Below, piece after piece: positions 36,063-47,037 of a stretch of 64,000 nt of DNA (the stretch's first letter is position 1; every line of letters starts with the position of its first letter). Both the position numbers and the translations under genes were made by a program. Below the pieces are notes generated by a model. It saw only the letters and a list, made by a program, of their open reading frames with translations. It did not search any database and had not been told where the DNA came from. This DNA comes from Siphonodentalium dalli. Lineage: Eukaryota > Mollusca > Scaphopoda > Gadilida > Siphonodentaliidae. The DNA is taken from contig CP136068.1 of the NCBI GenBank assembly GCA_032622095.1, forward strand, positions 123,759,989-123,823,988, in the 5' to 3' direction.

Positions 36063-36245
36063 ATTTGCGCTTAAGCGCAAAACATTTACACTTAAATGCA
36101 AATGATTTTCACTTAAGCGCAAACAAATTGATAGACACATATTTGTGCTCAAGCGCAAATGACAATCGCTTAAGCCCAAATTATTTATGTTTAAGCTTAA
36201 TATTTGTGCTTGAGCGCAAATAAATAATAAATGTGAAAAGGGCCT
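36063..36245. repeat. GCGCTTAAGCGC-type palindromes, cluster 2, with an element end
   Basis: Seven or so variants of TTTGCGCTTAAGCGCAAA, then ATAAATGTGAAAAGGGCCTCCC, which resembles the right terminus of the element at 53207-54098. Probably a remnant of that family. Confidence 0.7.
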
Positions 36246-36834
36246 CCCATAAGTAAGAGGGGACTCTAAATTTCTTGAACATTGAAATTCCCTTTGTTTG
36301 AGAATTTGTATATGTTTATATTGAATATTCTCAGTAAATAATTATTCTGTGTGTTTCAAAAGAAATCAGAATAAATTGTTATTGTTTTTAAGTAGTGGTT
36401 ATAGATAACAGTTAATTAGATTGACTCCCCTCTTCCAAGATGCATCCTTACTGTGGAAAACCGATCGCCCAAGCGATTCACCCAGGTCTGTTGGATGGCT
36501 CAAACGACTTTTCCTACTATGGCCAGTTTGTACCCTTGATTTGAATGACACATTTAATTGTTTCGTACCATGTTTTTGGTCATTTCACACCATATATTGG
36601 TATGTTTCATTGATTCCCAAAAATGATGAATGGTCATTCGTACATGTGAAAAATTATATTAATCGTGTTTAACTTAATGAAAGTGAACATGATCATTATT
36701 TAACGTTCGTGATGATGACAACCCAACATTTACATGTTAACATATTTCTTTCTTTTTTTTCGAAACAAAATGAACCAATCGAAATTGTCGCGACAAAGTT
36801 AAAGATGCATAATCCGAATTAACGCTTGAATATT

Positions 36835-37245
36835 ACTATTTCCTTGGCTTCGGGTAAAACATATGTGATTTGAGTTGAGGAACCCACCCATCAAAGCTGA
36901 GAATGATCAGATATTGATTTTTGAAATCTATTATTTTTTACCATCGATAATTTTCAGTGGCCCAATAAAAAGTCGAAAGAGGACGGATGAAGATGGATAA
37001 CTCAAAAAGCAAGTGGCTTTTGTTGTGTCAGATATTTGACAAACCCGCAAAATTTCATTGAACAAAATATTGATAAATAACAGGTTTTGGGCAATTGTAT
37101 ACTATATTTGACTGGTTAGCATTATTTTTGGGGCATTTATCGATTCTGGTAAACGAAGTGGCATTTAAAAAAATGGTGTTGTTGTTGTTGTTGAAATATG
37201 ATGATATGGGAACCATCGAATCGGACTGAGTACCTTTAATGTCAT
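36835..37245 (+). repeat. Interspersed repeat X, copy 2
   Basis: AGTTGAGGAACCCACCCATC and then the same ordered words as copy 1 (25620-25860). The corresponding segment at 53515-53825 is in reverse. Confidence 0.8.
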
Positions 37246-37269
37246 TTAAAAAAAAAAAAAATACCGGTT

Positions 37270-38225
37270 TACTCAAAGGTACGAATTGTCGAAATGATAC
37301 AGGAACTGGTATGAAATGTCCAGAACCCTGGTGCGAAATATCTCCATGTCAAACTTCCATGGTATGAAATGCCAGCAACCTACATGTATTCATCCATTGC
37401 ACATTATCATTTATTTCCAATGGGCATGGATACGAGTCTCCCATTGGGGAGGGGGTCCACCTTGATACATGTATGTTCCGACAGCACCCCCTTGGAAGGA
37501 AGTTTCCTACAGATTGCTACAGGGTAAATGTATATCGGTCCAAAATTTGTTCGAAAATTATTAATTAGATTTTTGCACGATATGGCTTGTTATCAAACTC
37601 CATTTGTACTTAGCTGAATATCACTTCAATTTGCCCTAAATCGAGTAATATCATTTTACGACATCACTAATTAAGAGTAATACATGTATGATTTTATGAC
37701 ATCACGATCTGAGTAATACACGGTATGGCTTTGACATGGTGTAATTCTATTTCACTATTAGAATAGGCATAGATACCAATTTTTTGTGATGTCACTCATT
37801 AGAAAAAGTTGTCAATATTACACTGTTACTAAGAGGCGAACTACCGTAATTAATAGATACATGTAGGGTATTACTTGGTTGGTTTGATATTATAGGCCTG
37901 ATTTCAGTCCTCAGTAGCCTCATATCAGCCTTCGTCGTCAGGCTGATTGTGATATGAGGTTACCTCAGGGTGATATAGGGCCTAATATCAAACCAACGAT
38001 GTTGGCGCTGCTAGTCTACAGGGTCACTGTCTCGTTGTTCCCCTTGCCGAGGAGATATAAATGGGTACAGAACGTTTTGTATCATCTTAAGTCATTTCGT
38101 ACCATATTTTTGGTAGTTTCGTACCATATTTTTGGTAGTTTCATACCTTATTGTTTGGTCATTTCGTACCATGTAGGAAATCAATTGGTCATTTCGTACC
38201 ATGTTACTACATGTATGTCACACCA
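37270..38225. repeat. TTTCGTACCATATTTTTGGT repeats flanking a palindrome
   Basis: Copies of GGTACGAAATG/CATTTCGTACC in opposite orientations at 37270-37380 and 38083-38225, with relatives at 36560-36620. Between them a 125-bp palindrome (37872-37996: GGTTTGATATTATAGGCCTG against TAGGGCCTAATATCAAACC). Likely one decayed foldback element. Confidence 0.65.
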
Positions 38226-38229
38226 TATG

Positions 38230-39170
38230 GAAACAAATAAATGATTTTCTACAAAGTACGAAATAAAAAAAAGTAACCAAACATTCCGGTACCCTACCGT
38301 TATGTAAAACCAAAAAGTATGGTATGGATTACTATGGAACGACCATGGTTATGGTATCAAATACTGAAATAATGAAGAAGTCACTGCAGTTGTATATATC
38401 ATTTATGTGGTCACAATATATGCATGTATAATGCAACCTGTAAGTTGACATGACCTCTGTTCTAGTTGGCTTATGATTGAGTTCTGAAGTGCTCTTCGCA
38501 CTGTCAGGTTTACTTGATCAATACTCCAGCAATGTTCAGAATCCGATTCCACGACTCTCGTATGAAACGTCTAGAAAATAGAATCCATATTTAATAAATC
38601 CTTCAGACATTCAATATTACCGATCGCCTGAATCAACATCTGACTGTTTGAAGCGGTTCTACTCAATGGTTGTTTTCAGAAGAAGTCGTCGCAATGTGCA
38701 GTGCTAGTACGCACTACACAGTAGATCGAACGATTATCTTACGGTGTTAGAGATGTTGTTGTTGTTATTGTTGACATAATCATATTCATACTGCTGTTGT
38801 TAGTACTTGTCGAACACATCCTAAGTTCTCCACCGGATTTTGACAGACAATCCCTGCATCTGGATCTGGATGGTGTACGGCGTATGATCCTCGCGGATGT
38901 GTAGAACGCCGGGGGAGAGAGAATTGTGTTCTTTGCGGGACTGTTGAGTTGTCCGCTGCTGTTCTATTTTGAATTTCGCATGCGTCCATCTCATTACGCC
39001 ACACCATGTTGTTGCTTGGTACGCAGATTTTCATATTCTGTGGTCGATCGATAATCCACTGGGCGACTGTATTATTATGGTTATTTCGTACTGAGTATAA
39101 ATCGTACCGATAGAGTCACGATAGTACAACAAAGATTAGCACATGTGTTTACGTCACCGGTGTACTTGTG
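38230..39170. other. No confident feature
   Basis: Mixed-composition DNA. A minus-strand frame at 38786-39034 (82 codons) lies in a slightly GC-richer patch, but has no motif, splice support or repeat relatives. A small segment near 39095-39165 (AAATCGTACCGATAGAGTCA, CACCGGTGTA) belongs to the repeat at 46497/63474. Confidence 0.4.
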
Positions 39171-39870
39171 GGGGCATGTTTCTATTATGAAGGTTCGCTA
39201 TCCCGAAGGTCCGCTATTCCGAAGGTTCTCTATTCCGAAGGTTTTTGTTATTTTTAGGTTAATTCTATATTCTAAAGTATTGAGACTAATTTGAGAGGGT
39301 TCATTATCACAAAGATTCTTTTTACGGAGTGTGCGCTCACATCCGAACTGATCCTGCGCGCATACCGATACAGATACAGGAGGAAATAACTTAACTTAGA
39401 ACATTAAATGTGATTTTGTTTTGTTTTCGCGGGTTTTCTTGAGATTTAATGTCATTACGCGGGCCCATACTTTTGAATTCTTGGCATATAATATGAATGT
39501 TGTGGTATATTGTGGACCCTCCCGCATTGGGACATGACACATGTACAGTTGACTTAAGTGATGTTCTGTGTGGGCTCCAATTTGGAGTTCAATATTTTAA
39601 GGGCCAAATTTAGGATTTTATGGGCCCATACCTTTGAACTCTGGGCATATAATATGAATATTGGGGGCATGTCTCTATTCCGAAGGTTCACTATCCAGAA
39701 TGTCCACTATTCCGAAATTTCTCTGAATGTTCGCTATTCCGAAGGTTCACCAATCAGAAGGTTCGTTATTCCGAAGGTTCTGTATTCCGAAGGTTTTTGT
39801 TATTTTAAGGTTAATTCTATATTCTAAAGTATTGGGAGGGTTCATTATCACGAAGATTCTTTTTATGAAG
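39171..39870. repeat. 492-bp tandem duplication with TTCGCTATTCCGAAGG units
   Basis: GGGGGCATGT(T/C)TCTATT begins both copies (39171, 39663). Each holds four to six CTATTCCGAAGGTT units, then TTTTTGTTATTTTAGGTTAA-like sequence and GGGTTCATTATCAC. Confidence 0.85.
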
Positions 39871-40190
39871 GAAATAACTTAAAACATTAAATGTGATTTT
39901 GTTTTGTTTTCGCGGGTTTTCTTGAGTTTAATGTCATTACGTATGACTTTATTTCTCATTAAATATTCACGCCAAGCAGCCCACACAATTGCTATGTTTC
40001 CATGCGATTTAATGTCATTACGTGTGACCTAATATCTCAATAATCTGAGGCAAGAGTACGCCCGCTAAAGGCGAATTATAACAGTGGGGCTATAACGCTC
40101 AATGAATACTAGGAACTATAACAAACTGCGCAGCAGAATATCGCTGATTAAACGAGTATGAGATGAGCCTAACTGCAGTTGTGACTTTGT

Positions 40191-40330
40191 TTAAAGGCCG
40201 ACTTAATTTTCGAGTCATTCATTTTTGTTATAGTATATACGGTTTTAATAACAATTTATGCCATAAAATTTGAATAAATTACTATAATTCATCACCATTT
40301 GAAACGCAGAATCCTTCTATCTCCTAGTTT
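40191..40330 (+). repeat. Repeat shared with 26931-27060
   Basis: TTAAAGGCCGACTTAATTTT and TACTATAATTCATCACCATTTG recur in the same order and orientation; each starts at TTAA-AGGC. Confidence 0.7.
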
Positions 40331-40384
40331 GAAACACCTTTAAAATACCGCGACAAGTCGTGCGTCGTATATCTGGCAATTAGC

Positions 40385-40982
40385 AACTAACATGTCCTCT
40401 TCGGCTTTCCATAGATTTCAACGTAATTTGATACATATGGGTATTTGTGTCCGGGAAGTGTTTTGGACGGGTCAAATCGTGAGCCCGACCTGACCTTGAC
40501 CTTTAAAACTGTCAATGCAAGGTCAATTTGGGTAAAACGGACAAATTTCGGCGAAATTTGATACCTAGGGATACTTTTGTCCGGGGAGTGTTTTGAACGG
40601 GTCAAATCGTGACATCGGCGTGACCTTGACCTTCAATGTGGTCAATCAAAGGTCAAATCGGGTAAAACGGATGGATTTCGACGAAATTTTATACCTATTG
40701 GTACTTTTGTCGGGGGAGTGTTTTGGACGGGTAAAATCATGACTCCGACCTTACCTTGACCTTCAAAATTGTTAATTAAAGGTCAAGTGGGGTAAAACGG
40801 ACGGATTTCGACGAAATTTGATACCTAGTGGTACTTTTCTCCGGGTGGGGGTGTTTTGGACGGGTCAAATCATGACCCTGACCTGACCTTGACTTTCGAA
40901 ATAGTCAATTGAAGGTCAAATCGCGCCTTTCGCCGGAAATCAGATGGGAAACATCCCGGACGAAGTCGGGCCCATCAGCTTG
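40385..40982 (+). mobile_element. Helitron-like element with about 130-bp repeats
   Basis: Four copies of a 129-133-bp unit (GTGTTTTGGACGGGTCAAAT at about 40459, 40588, 40718, 40851; TGACCTTGACCTTCAA). It ends with the hairpin CCCGGACGAAGTCGGG, CCCATCAG and CTTG, a degraded CTAG. The 5' end is uncertain. Confidence 0.7.
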
Positions 40983-41094
40983 TGTATAAAGAAGACAGTT
41001 TGAAGAAAGTAATGTATAACACGAGAAACGGGAAAACTTGAAATATAGAAGTATGCAAATTTGCCACATAAAATTTGAAAGCTAGTTTATAGAA

Positions 41095-41172
41095 TAATTG
41101 TATTATAATTTATATTTATGGCTAATAATATGATCTTGGTGGCGTTACCATTTCTGACTATGGTTTTCTTGT
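41095..41172 (+). repeat. Direct repeat with 47670-47748
   Basis: About 78 bp almost identical: TTATATTTATGGCTAATAAT, ATGATCTTGGTGGCGTTACC, TCTGACTATGGTTTTCTTGT. The copies are 6.6 kb apart, and their right flanks differ. Confidence 0.85.
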
Positions 41173-41403
41173 GAGGCATGCGGGTGTGTGGATATCCGCA
41201 GCCTCAATAGAACTGTCAGCGCATGTGGGTTTTTCAATACAGGGATCACGTTACCGCAGAGCCACACAATGCTCCTTTGTCGGCTTAACTACGGCAAACC
41301 CGCCGTGCGCCTTTGTGTTAATCCCGCTAAATTACATACCTCGTTTCAGATACCTAGACTACAACAGGACTACAAACTGAAGGAGGAACCGATTACAACA
41401 TGA
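41173..41403 (+). CDS. Possible orphan exon or unique coding-like patch
   Basis: A patch near 50% GC within much more AT-rich DNA, open in two frames. The frame ending at the TGA 41401-41403 reads CVDIRSLNRTVSACGFF and, nearer the end, LCRLNYGKPAVRLCVNP. It begins where the repeat 41095-41172 ends. No ATG, no convincing splice sites, no family recognised. Could be a captured gene fragment or simply GC-rich DNA. Confidence 0.15.
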   Translation, partial: EACGCVDIRSLNRTVSACGFFNTGITLPQSHTMLLCRLNYGKPAVRLCVNPAKLHTSFQIPRLQQDYKLKEEPITT

Positions 41404-42056
41404 CACAAAGTGCAATTACGCCGTATTTTGCCGTATGGGTATTCACTGCAGTTGCACAAGGATCAAAAAGATCCATAAAAAATATCTCACATACAATGTG
41501 AGTGCGTTCATTTCTGAACCCGATAATATATTCGGTAAATAACCAGATCGCAAATAAACATGTAACTTACTGATCAATTGTGGTGTGTTTCTAAAGGATA
41601 AAGGAAGCGAAAGCAAAGGTAGCTTATGTCGGTCATAGTTGTATTCCATTTTAGGTATTACCAACTGGAACTTGTGACAAAACTCGTCATTCACTACTTT
41701 AACCCCGATCAACCAAAACGAACGGCAAAAAATAAATTGTCAGCACATCTCACCATATTAGTAAACTAAGGACTCGCTTAATAGTTTTATTCATGTATCG
41801 TGCCAATCATTTATCTGTTGCATCTTCACTTATGATCTTTCAAAGTGGGTAGCGTTGTTTAATCGGAAGCATCTTTATTCCGGAAAGTTAATAAAAAACA
41901 AGAGATGACTCAACATGATTCGTTTAACCACATGTACACATGCGTAATGTCAGCATGTGTTCCTAATCTATACAAAAGGAGAAAAAATGACGACGATTCT
42001 GACGAAGATGACATATGCGTTGCCAGGGAGATAATCACTAAGTTCACAAGATGAAG
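41404..42056. other. No feature seen
   Basis: AT-rich; only short frames without support. Confidence 0.4.
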
Positions 42057-42313
42057 ATGATGTGTTCGACGGTGACGGTGATGATGACTACATTGTATGA
42101 TGTCGATTATGATGATGATAATGATGACGAGGTTGGTGATGATGAGGATAAAGATGACGACGACGATAACAACGTCGACGATGCTGATGATGGGATAATT
42201 ATGACGATGGATGATGACGCAGATTGATAAAGACGGGGACGGTGATGATACGGATGATGATGATGACGATGAAGAGGTCGGTGATCGTTATGATGTTGAC
42301 GATGATGATGAAA
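42057..42313. repeat. Imperfect (GAT/GAC)n microsatellite
   Basis: About 250 bp of GATGATGAC-type triplets with interruptions. The His/Ser-rich minus-strand and Met/Lys-rich plus-strand frames are artefacts of it. Confidence 0.9.
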
Positions 42314-42322
42314 GTGACCCCA

Positions 42323-42875
42323 TCTCATATATATTTTGATGACCTCTGTTTGTCTGTCTGTATGTTTGTTTGTCTGTCATTGATACAAATCTACGATTCT
42401 CCACCGATCGGGACGAAACTTGGTACGTGTGTGTAGTTTGACCAGGCGGTGGACGTTGTCGTATTGGCGAGCCCGTGCGGCGCCCGCTTCGCGCATGGGC
42501 AGACGAGATCTCGGAAACGGGTGGAGCTATCGACATGAAATTTGCTATGTGAATGTATCTTGCCCCGGATACGAATTTTATCGGGTCGCTGAGCCCGTGC
42601 GACGCCAGCTTCGCGCATGCGCAGACGAGATCTCGGAAACGGGTAGAGCTATCGACTTGAAATTTGCTATGTGAATGTATCTTGCCCCGGATACGAATTT
42701 TATCGGGTCGCCGAGCCCGTGCGACGCCAGCCTCGCGCATGCGCAGACCAGATCTCGGAAACGGGTAGAACTATCGACTTGAAATTTGGTTTTTGAATAG
42801 CCCGGACAACGTCGGGCTCATCGTCTTGAAATTTGGTTTTTGAATAGCCCGGACAACGTCGGGCTCATCGGCTAG
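42323..42875 (+). mobile_element. Non-autonomous Helitron L
   Basis: Preceded by A; begins TCTCATATATATTTTGATGA and ends with the hairpin GCCCGGACAACGTCGGGC, TCATCGG and CTAG (42872-42875). Two and a half 122-bp repeats inside. The terminal CCCGGACAAC hairpin segment is duplicated (near 42800 and 42850). Confidence 0.87.
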
Positions 42876-43542
42876 TCTCATATATATTTTGAAGACCTCT
42901 GTATGTCTGTCTGTATGTCTGTCATTTATACAAATCTACGATTCTCGACCGATCGGGACGAAACTTGGTACGTGTGTGTAGTTTGACCAGGCGGTCGACG
43001 TTGTCGTATTGGCGAGCCCGTGCGGCGCCCGCTTCGCGCATGCGCAGACGAGATCTCGGAAACGGGTGGAGCTATCGACTTGAAATTTGCTATGTGAATG
43101 TATCTTGCCCCGGATACGAATTTTATCGGGTCGTCGAGCCCGTGCGACGCCATCTTCGCGCATGCGCAGACGAGATCTCGGAAACGGGTGGAGCTATCGA
43201 CTTGAAATTTGCTATGTGAATGTATCTTGCCCCGGATACGAATTTTATCGGGTCGCCGAGCCCGTGCGACGCCAGCTTCGCGCATGCGCAGACGAGATCT
43301 CGGAAACGGGTGGAGCTATCGACTTGAAATTTGCTATGTGAATGTATCTTGCCCCGGATACGAATTTTATCGGGTCGCCGAGCCCGTGCGACGCCAGCTT
43401 CGCGCATGCGCAGACCAGATCTCGGAAACGGGTAGAACTATCGACTTGAAATTTGGTTTTTGAATAGCCCGGACAACGTCGGGCTCATCGTCTTGAAATT
43501 TGGTTTTTGAATAGCCCGGACAACGTCGGGCTCATCGGCTAG
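42876..43542 (+). mobile_element. Non-autonomous Helitron M
   Basis: Starts TCTCATATATATTTTGAAGA directly after the CTAG of L and ends CTAG 43539-43542. It contains four 122-bp repeats with TGCGCATGCGC-type words at about 43035, 43157, 43279 and 43401, and also a doubled terminal hairpin. Confidence 0.87.
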
Positions 43543-43742
43543 TCTCATATATATTTTGAAGACCTATGTATGTCTGTCTGTATGTCTGTCATTTATACAA
43601 ATCTACGATTCTCGACCGATCGGGACGAAACTTGGTACGTGTGTGTAGTTTGACCAGGCGGTCGACGTTGTCGTATTGGCGAGTCCGTGCGGCGCCCGCT
43701 TCGCGCATGAATAGCCCGGACAACGTCGGGCTCATCGGCTAG
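43543..43742 (+). mobile_element. Helitron N, 200-bp deletion derivative
   Basis: Starts TCTCATATATATTTTGAAGA directly after M. After CTTCGCGCATGA it jumps to the terminal hairpin and CTAG (43739-43742), followed by T. All central repeats are deleted, showing how little is kept: about 170 bp of 5' and 30 bp of 3' sequence. Confidence 0.87.
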
Positions 43743-43796
43743 TTGTATATATATGTAGATATCCATGTTCTGCTTAATTTGCAGCGTTGACAATTA

Positions 43797-44335
43797 CAGA
43801 TACGGGCGGCGGTGGGTATACATGCTGTTAAAATATTCAGCTCCGTCAAAAACCGCCATAAATAGAAAGAATAGTAAAATATAGACATATCTTGTTCTTA
43901 TACCAATCCGGAATATGGCATAAACAGTATGTTATTATCAAATGTGTTTCCTTTGTTATGTAAACAAAAGCAAAAAACGTTACAGAACCTGGCTTTTGTT
44001 TAGATCCGGATATGGTAAACATAAAGAGCGTTATTTGTTACTGTTTTCCTGATATGCATACTGGAAATAATAAAGAGCGTTTATATCATTTGTGTGTAAT
44101 TAACAAATAGAATTGCGCTGTGTTATATATGTAAACAGAAGCAAAACTTCTGTAACACGAGCAGGTTCTTGTTTAAGTACACCATTTTACGTTTTGACGA
44201 CAATATACTATTTACGCGCTGATTATGTTTGGCATAGAACAAAACTATATACCGGTATATTTTAATATTCCTTCTGTTGATGGCGATTTGAACAAATATG
44301 AATATTTCTGCAACGAACGCCGCCCGTGCCTTTAA
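43797..44335. mobile_element. TTAA MITE family 1, copy with decayed left end
   Basis: The right end GGCACGGGCGGCG (complement) adjoins TTAA at 44332-44335. The left end GGGCGGCGGTGGGTAT lacks a clear TTAA. The interior has TATGGTAAACATAAAGAGCGTT and CAGTATGTTATTATCA, the reverse of words in the copies at 56017 and 62798. Confidence 0.7.
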
Positions 44336-44820
44336 AGCATAAGCATAAAGTATCAAGAGGGTTCTTTATTTCGAAGGAACGGGTTATGTTATAGACAGAA
44401 TGAGTCTGTTATTATGAGACGGTTTCGACGAGATAAGCGTAGGTAGACCAGCTAGGTCCCCATGATACCGTACATGGTACATTATTGCGAGTATTTATAG
44501 GTAATAAACTACTTTGGATCGCTAAAATTGGCTTTTGATGAAATGTCGTTATTGTTCTGTAACCGGGTGATACGGAGACCTTGGACGCGGACAGTGTGTC
44601 TTTAACAACATTTCAGCCAACCACTCGCCATTCGAAGAGAGATCCAGTTCTCTCTCAGATTTATAGTGTCAACAAGATTATATGACTTCGCTGCCAGGCG
44701 AGATAGTAAATTATTGACTTCTGTGATTAGAGCTCTGTGTGAATTGATGGCGGCTAGTACCGGCTACTGCAGTGTTTTGGATGCTAGCGATCCCCTTTCT
44801 GTCACATAGATTGCGGCACA
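44336..44820. other. No feature seen
   Basis: Mixed DNA with one TTTCGAAGGAACGGG word like the 39171 minisatellite; no coding support. Confidence 0.4.
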
Positions 44821-45040
44821 TGACCAATCTACTTGCCAACGGTTGAATAATTTTCAACTGATGGCCATTTCAGAACCAAAGTAGAAAATAATTGCCACTA
44901 TTGGTTCAAAACAACAAATTCCCCACTAAATAAACAGAAATAAAGGTTACAAATGTTCAAACTATGAGAACAATTTCAACCTATACGTGGTGTAAACTCT
45001 CCAACTAATGTGTCAGGAATGAAATTTATACCGAAGTTGA
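44820..45040. mobile_element. Fragment of the hAT-type family
   Basis: TTTTCAACTGATGGCCATTT, AACAAATTCCCCACTAA and AACAATTTCAACCTAT match the right half of 23807-24945. No termini. Confidence 0.65.
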
Positions 45041-45060
45041 TGGGGGTAGACGATAGAGAC

Positions 45061-45459
45061 TTAACCCTTTACCCAACAGAAGAGCCCTGTGCCAATGCAT
45101 TCTCTTATATATGCGAGTCGACCATAGGTCGCCTCGCATATATAAGAGAATGCATTGGCTTAACACATTAAAAATTATAAAATTGTTAAAGAATGTAAGA
45201 AAAAATGGTAAAAAGTGTTAAAAAAAGATTTTTTTTAGGCCAATGCATTCTCTTATATATGCGAGGCGACCTATGGTCGACTCGCATATATAAGAGAATG
45301 CATTGGCACAGGGCTAATTGTAACTATCACAATGTGGTCAAGGAGCCGGTTCCAATGATATCCATATTTGTATGGTTCTATTGAGACAGACCGAAGATAT
45401 TTTAGGCTGTTGAAGCTTTATTTGGCCGGTTCTGGCCGGTTTGTTGGGTAAAGGGTTAA
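45061..45459. mobile_element. TTAA MITE family 2 with double hairpin (399 bp)
   Basis: TTAA then CCCTTTACCCAACA at the left, TGTTGGGTAAAGGG then TTAA at the right. CCC-starting inverted repeats with TTAA are the piggyBac pattern. Inside, 45083-45316 holds two copies, mutually inverted, of a hairpin whose arm is CCAATGCATTCTCTTATATA followed by TGCGAG and whose centre is the palindrome CGACCATAGGTCG, separated by an AT-rich spacer. Confidence 0.85.
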
Positions 45460-45958
45460 CTCCGCCCACCAATCTATTCACGCCCCTGCATGTGCACGGT
45501 TCTAAACAATATCATGACAGTTATGGGTGATTCTCGCTTATGAGGAACAATTGATGAAGCAGCCATCTAGCATAAAATATGTGCATATTACCATGATATA
45601 ATGCATATATGTGAATTTCAGGTACAGTGTGCGACACCAAAAAAATAAAATATCACTGCCCGATAATCAATCCTCCAAAGACCAGAGTAGCGCTAGCTTC
45701 AGTGTGCAGATTCGATACCTACGTTACCGAAGCCAAGACTACATTCAGGCGTTTCAACACAATTTACATTGACCAAATAAGTCACTGAGCTATTCGCATC
45801 GCCTCAGATTACAGCGCTCGAGGCACTCTTTCAGAAATCGTTTGAATTGCAACCGTCAGTAATCTTACATGAGAATTAAGTTCAGTTTATGCGATGAAGC
45901 CAGAATATGAATACCTACGTTACCACCGATTACACCGAGGTGTAATTTGTAACACGCG
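45460..45958. other. Inter-MITE spacer
   Basis: No gene. It contains GATACCTACGTTACCGAAG (45713) and AATACCTACGTTACCACCG (45908), members of a recurring word discussed in the findings. Confidence 0.5.
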
Positions 45959-46323
45959 TTAACCCTTTACCCAACAGAAGGGCCCTGTGCCAATGCATTC
46001 TCTTATATATGCGAGTCGACCATAGGTCGCCTCGCATATATAAGAGAATGCATTGGCTTAACACATATTAAAGAAAAAATGGTAAAAAGTGTTAAAAAAA
46101 AGTTTTTTTTAGGCCAATGCATTCTCTTATATATGCGAGGCGACCTATGGTCGACTCGCATATATAAGAGAATGCATTGGCACAGGGCATAACTGTAACT
46201 ATCACAATGTGCTCAATGAGCCGGTTCCAATGATACCCATATTTCCATGGTTTTATTGAGACAGACCGAAGATAATTTAGGCTGTTAGGGCGTTTCTGGG
46301 CGTTCTGTTGGGTAAAGGGTTAA
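45959..46323. mobile_element. TTAA MITE family 2, second copy (365 bp)
   Basis: TTAA plus CCCTTTACCCAACAGAA at 45959, and the exact complement before TTAA at 46320-46323. The same double-hairpin module with a slightly shorter spacer. Confidence 0.87.
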
Positions 46324-46496
46324 ATACAAGTCTACCACCATACACAAATACCCACATGTAATTGTTATTAGGGAGGGGTGATGAGATATTACAATTGATA
46401 TTCCAAATTGTGAGTGTTACCATATATTTGTCAGGAAACCAATGGTTGTAAACCTATCGATACCTACGTTACCATGATATTAGGACACTGTGACCT

Positions 46497-46830
46497 ACAT
46501 ATTTTCATTCCCGCCACGAAGTGGGTGGACACTAGTGTACAGATCTGTATAGACTCATGGTCGAATGGAGAAATATATTCTTGGATATTTTTTTTGTACC
46601 TTACTCAACCGTACCAATAGAATCACGTATATGCTGAAATTGTAAAGTTAACGGCACCGGTGTATAATACGTTTTTGAAAATATCATAAATCGTATCCAT
46701 AGGGTCAGGCCAGGCTGAAATTGTAAACTTAAAGTCACCGGTGTAATAATATGTTGTTGAAAATATAAATACTCTGATAGCCTGAAAATAATGTATAACC
46801 CTTTGGGAACCCCTGTGTAGTGAAGTGAAT
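46497..46830 (+). repeat. Interspersed repeat Y, copy 1
   Basis: GTATAGACTCATGGTCGA, GTACCTTACTCAACCGTACC, AATTGTAAAGTTAACGGCAC and AAGTCACCGGTGTAATAATA recur in order at 63474-63780, and again in part at 63785-64000. Confidence 0.85.
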
Positions 46831-46960
46831 TATGGGTAATTTTAATTGGAGCGCGCATGTCTGTTCTGTTGGAGACTTGGATTAACCGCCATCTTTTATT
46901 TTCTGGTCATCAAGTCAAAATTGTATCGTATACACAATGTGTTTGTACCGATGGATGTAT

Positions 46961-47037
46961 CGCGACTCGACTCGTTTTCGTGGTCATATAGGGCCTATAT
47001 AACCTATGATCACGAAAACGAGCAGAGTCGGGATATC
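46961..47037. repeat. Hairpin, TCGTTTTCGTG arms
   Basis: GACTCGTTTTCGTGGTCATA pairs with TATGATCACGAAAACGAG around GGGCCTATATAACC; the outer bases TATCGCGACTC/GAGTCGGGATA also pair. Confidence 0.8.

Noticed and set aside
42288-43463. ORFs of up to 150 codons on both strands
   Set aside because: The same 122-bp repeat in the opposite orientation; shadows of the Helitron array.
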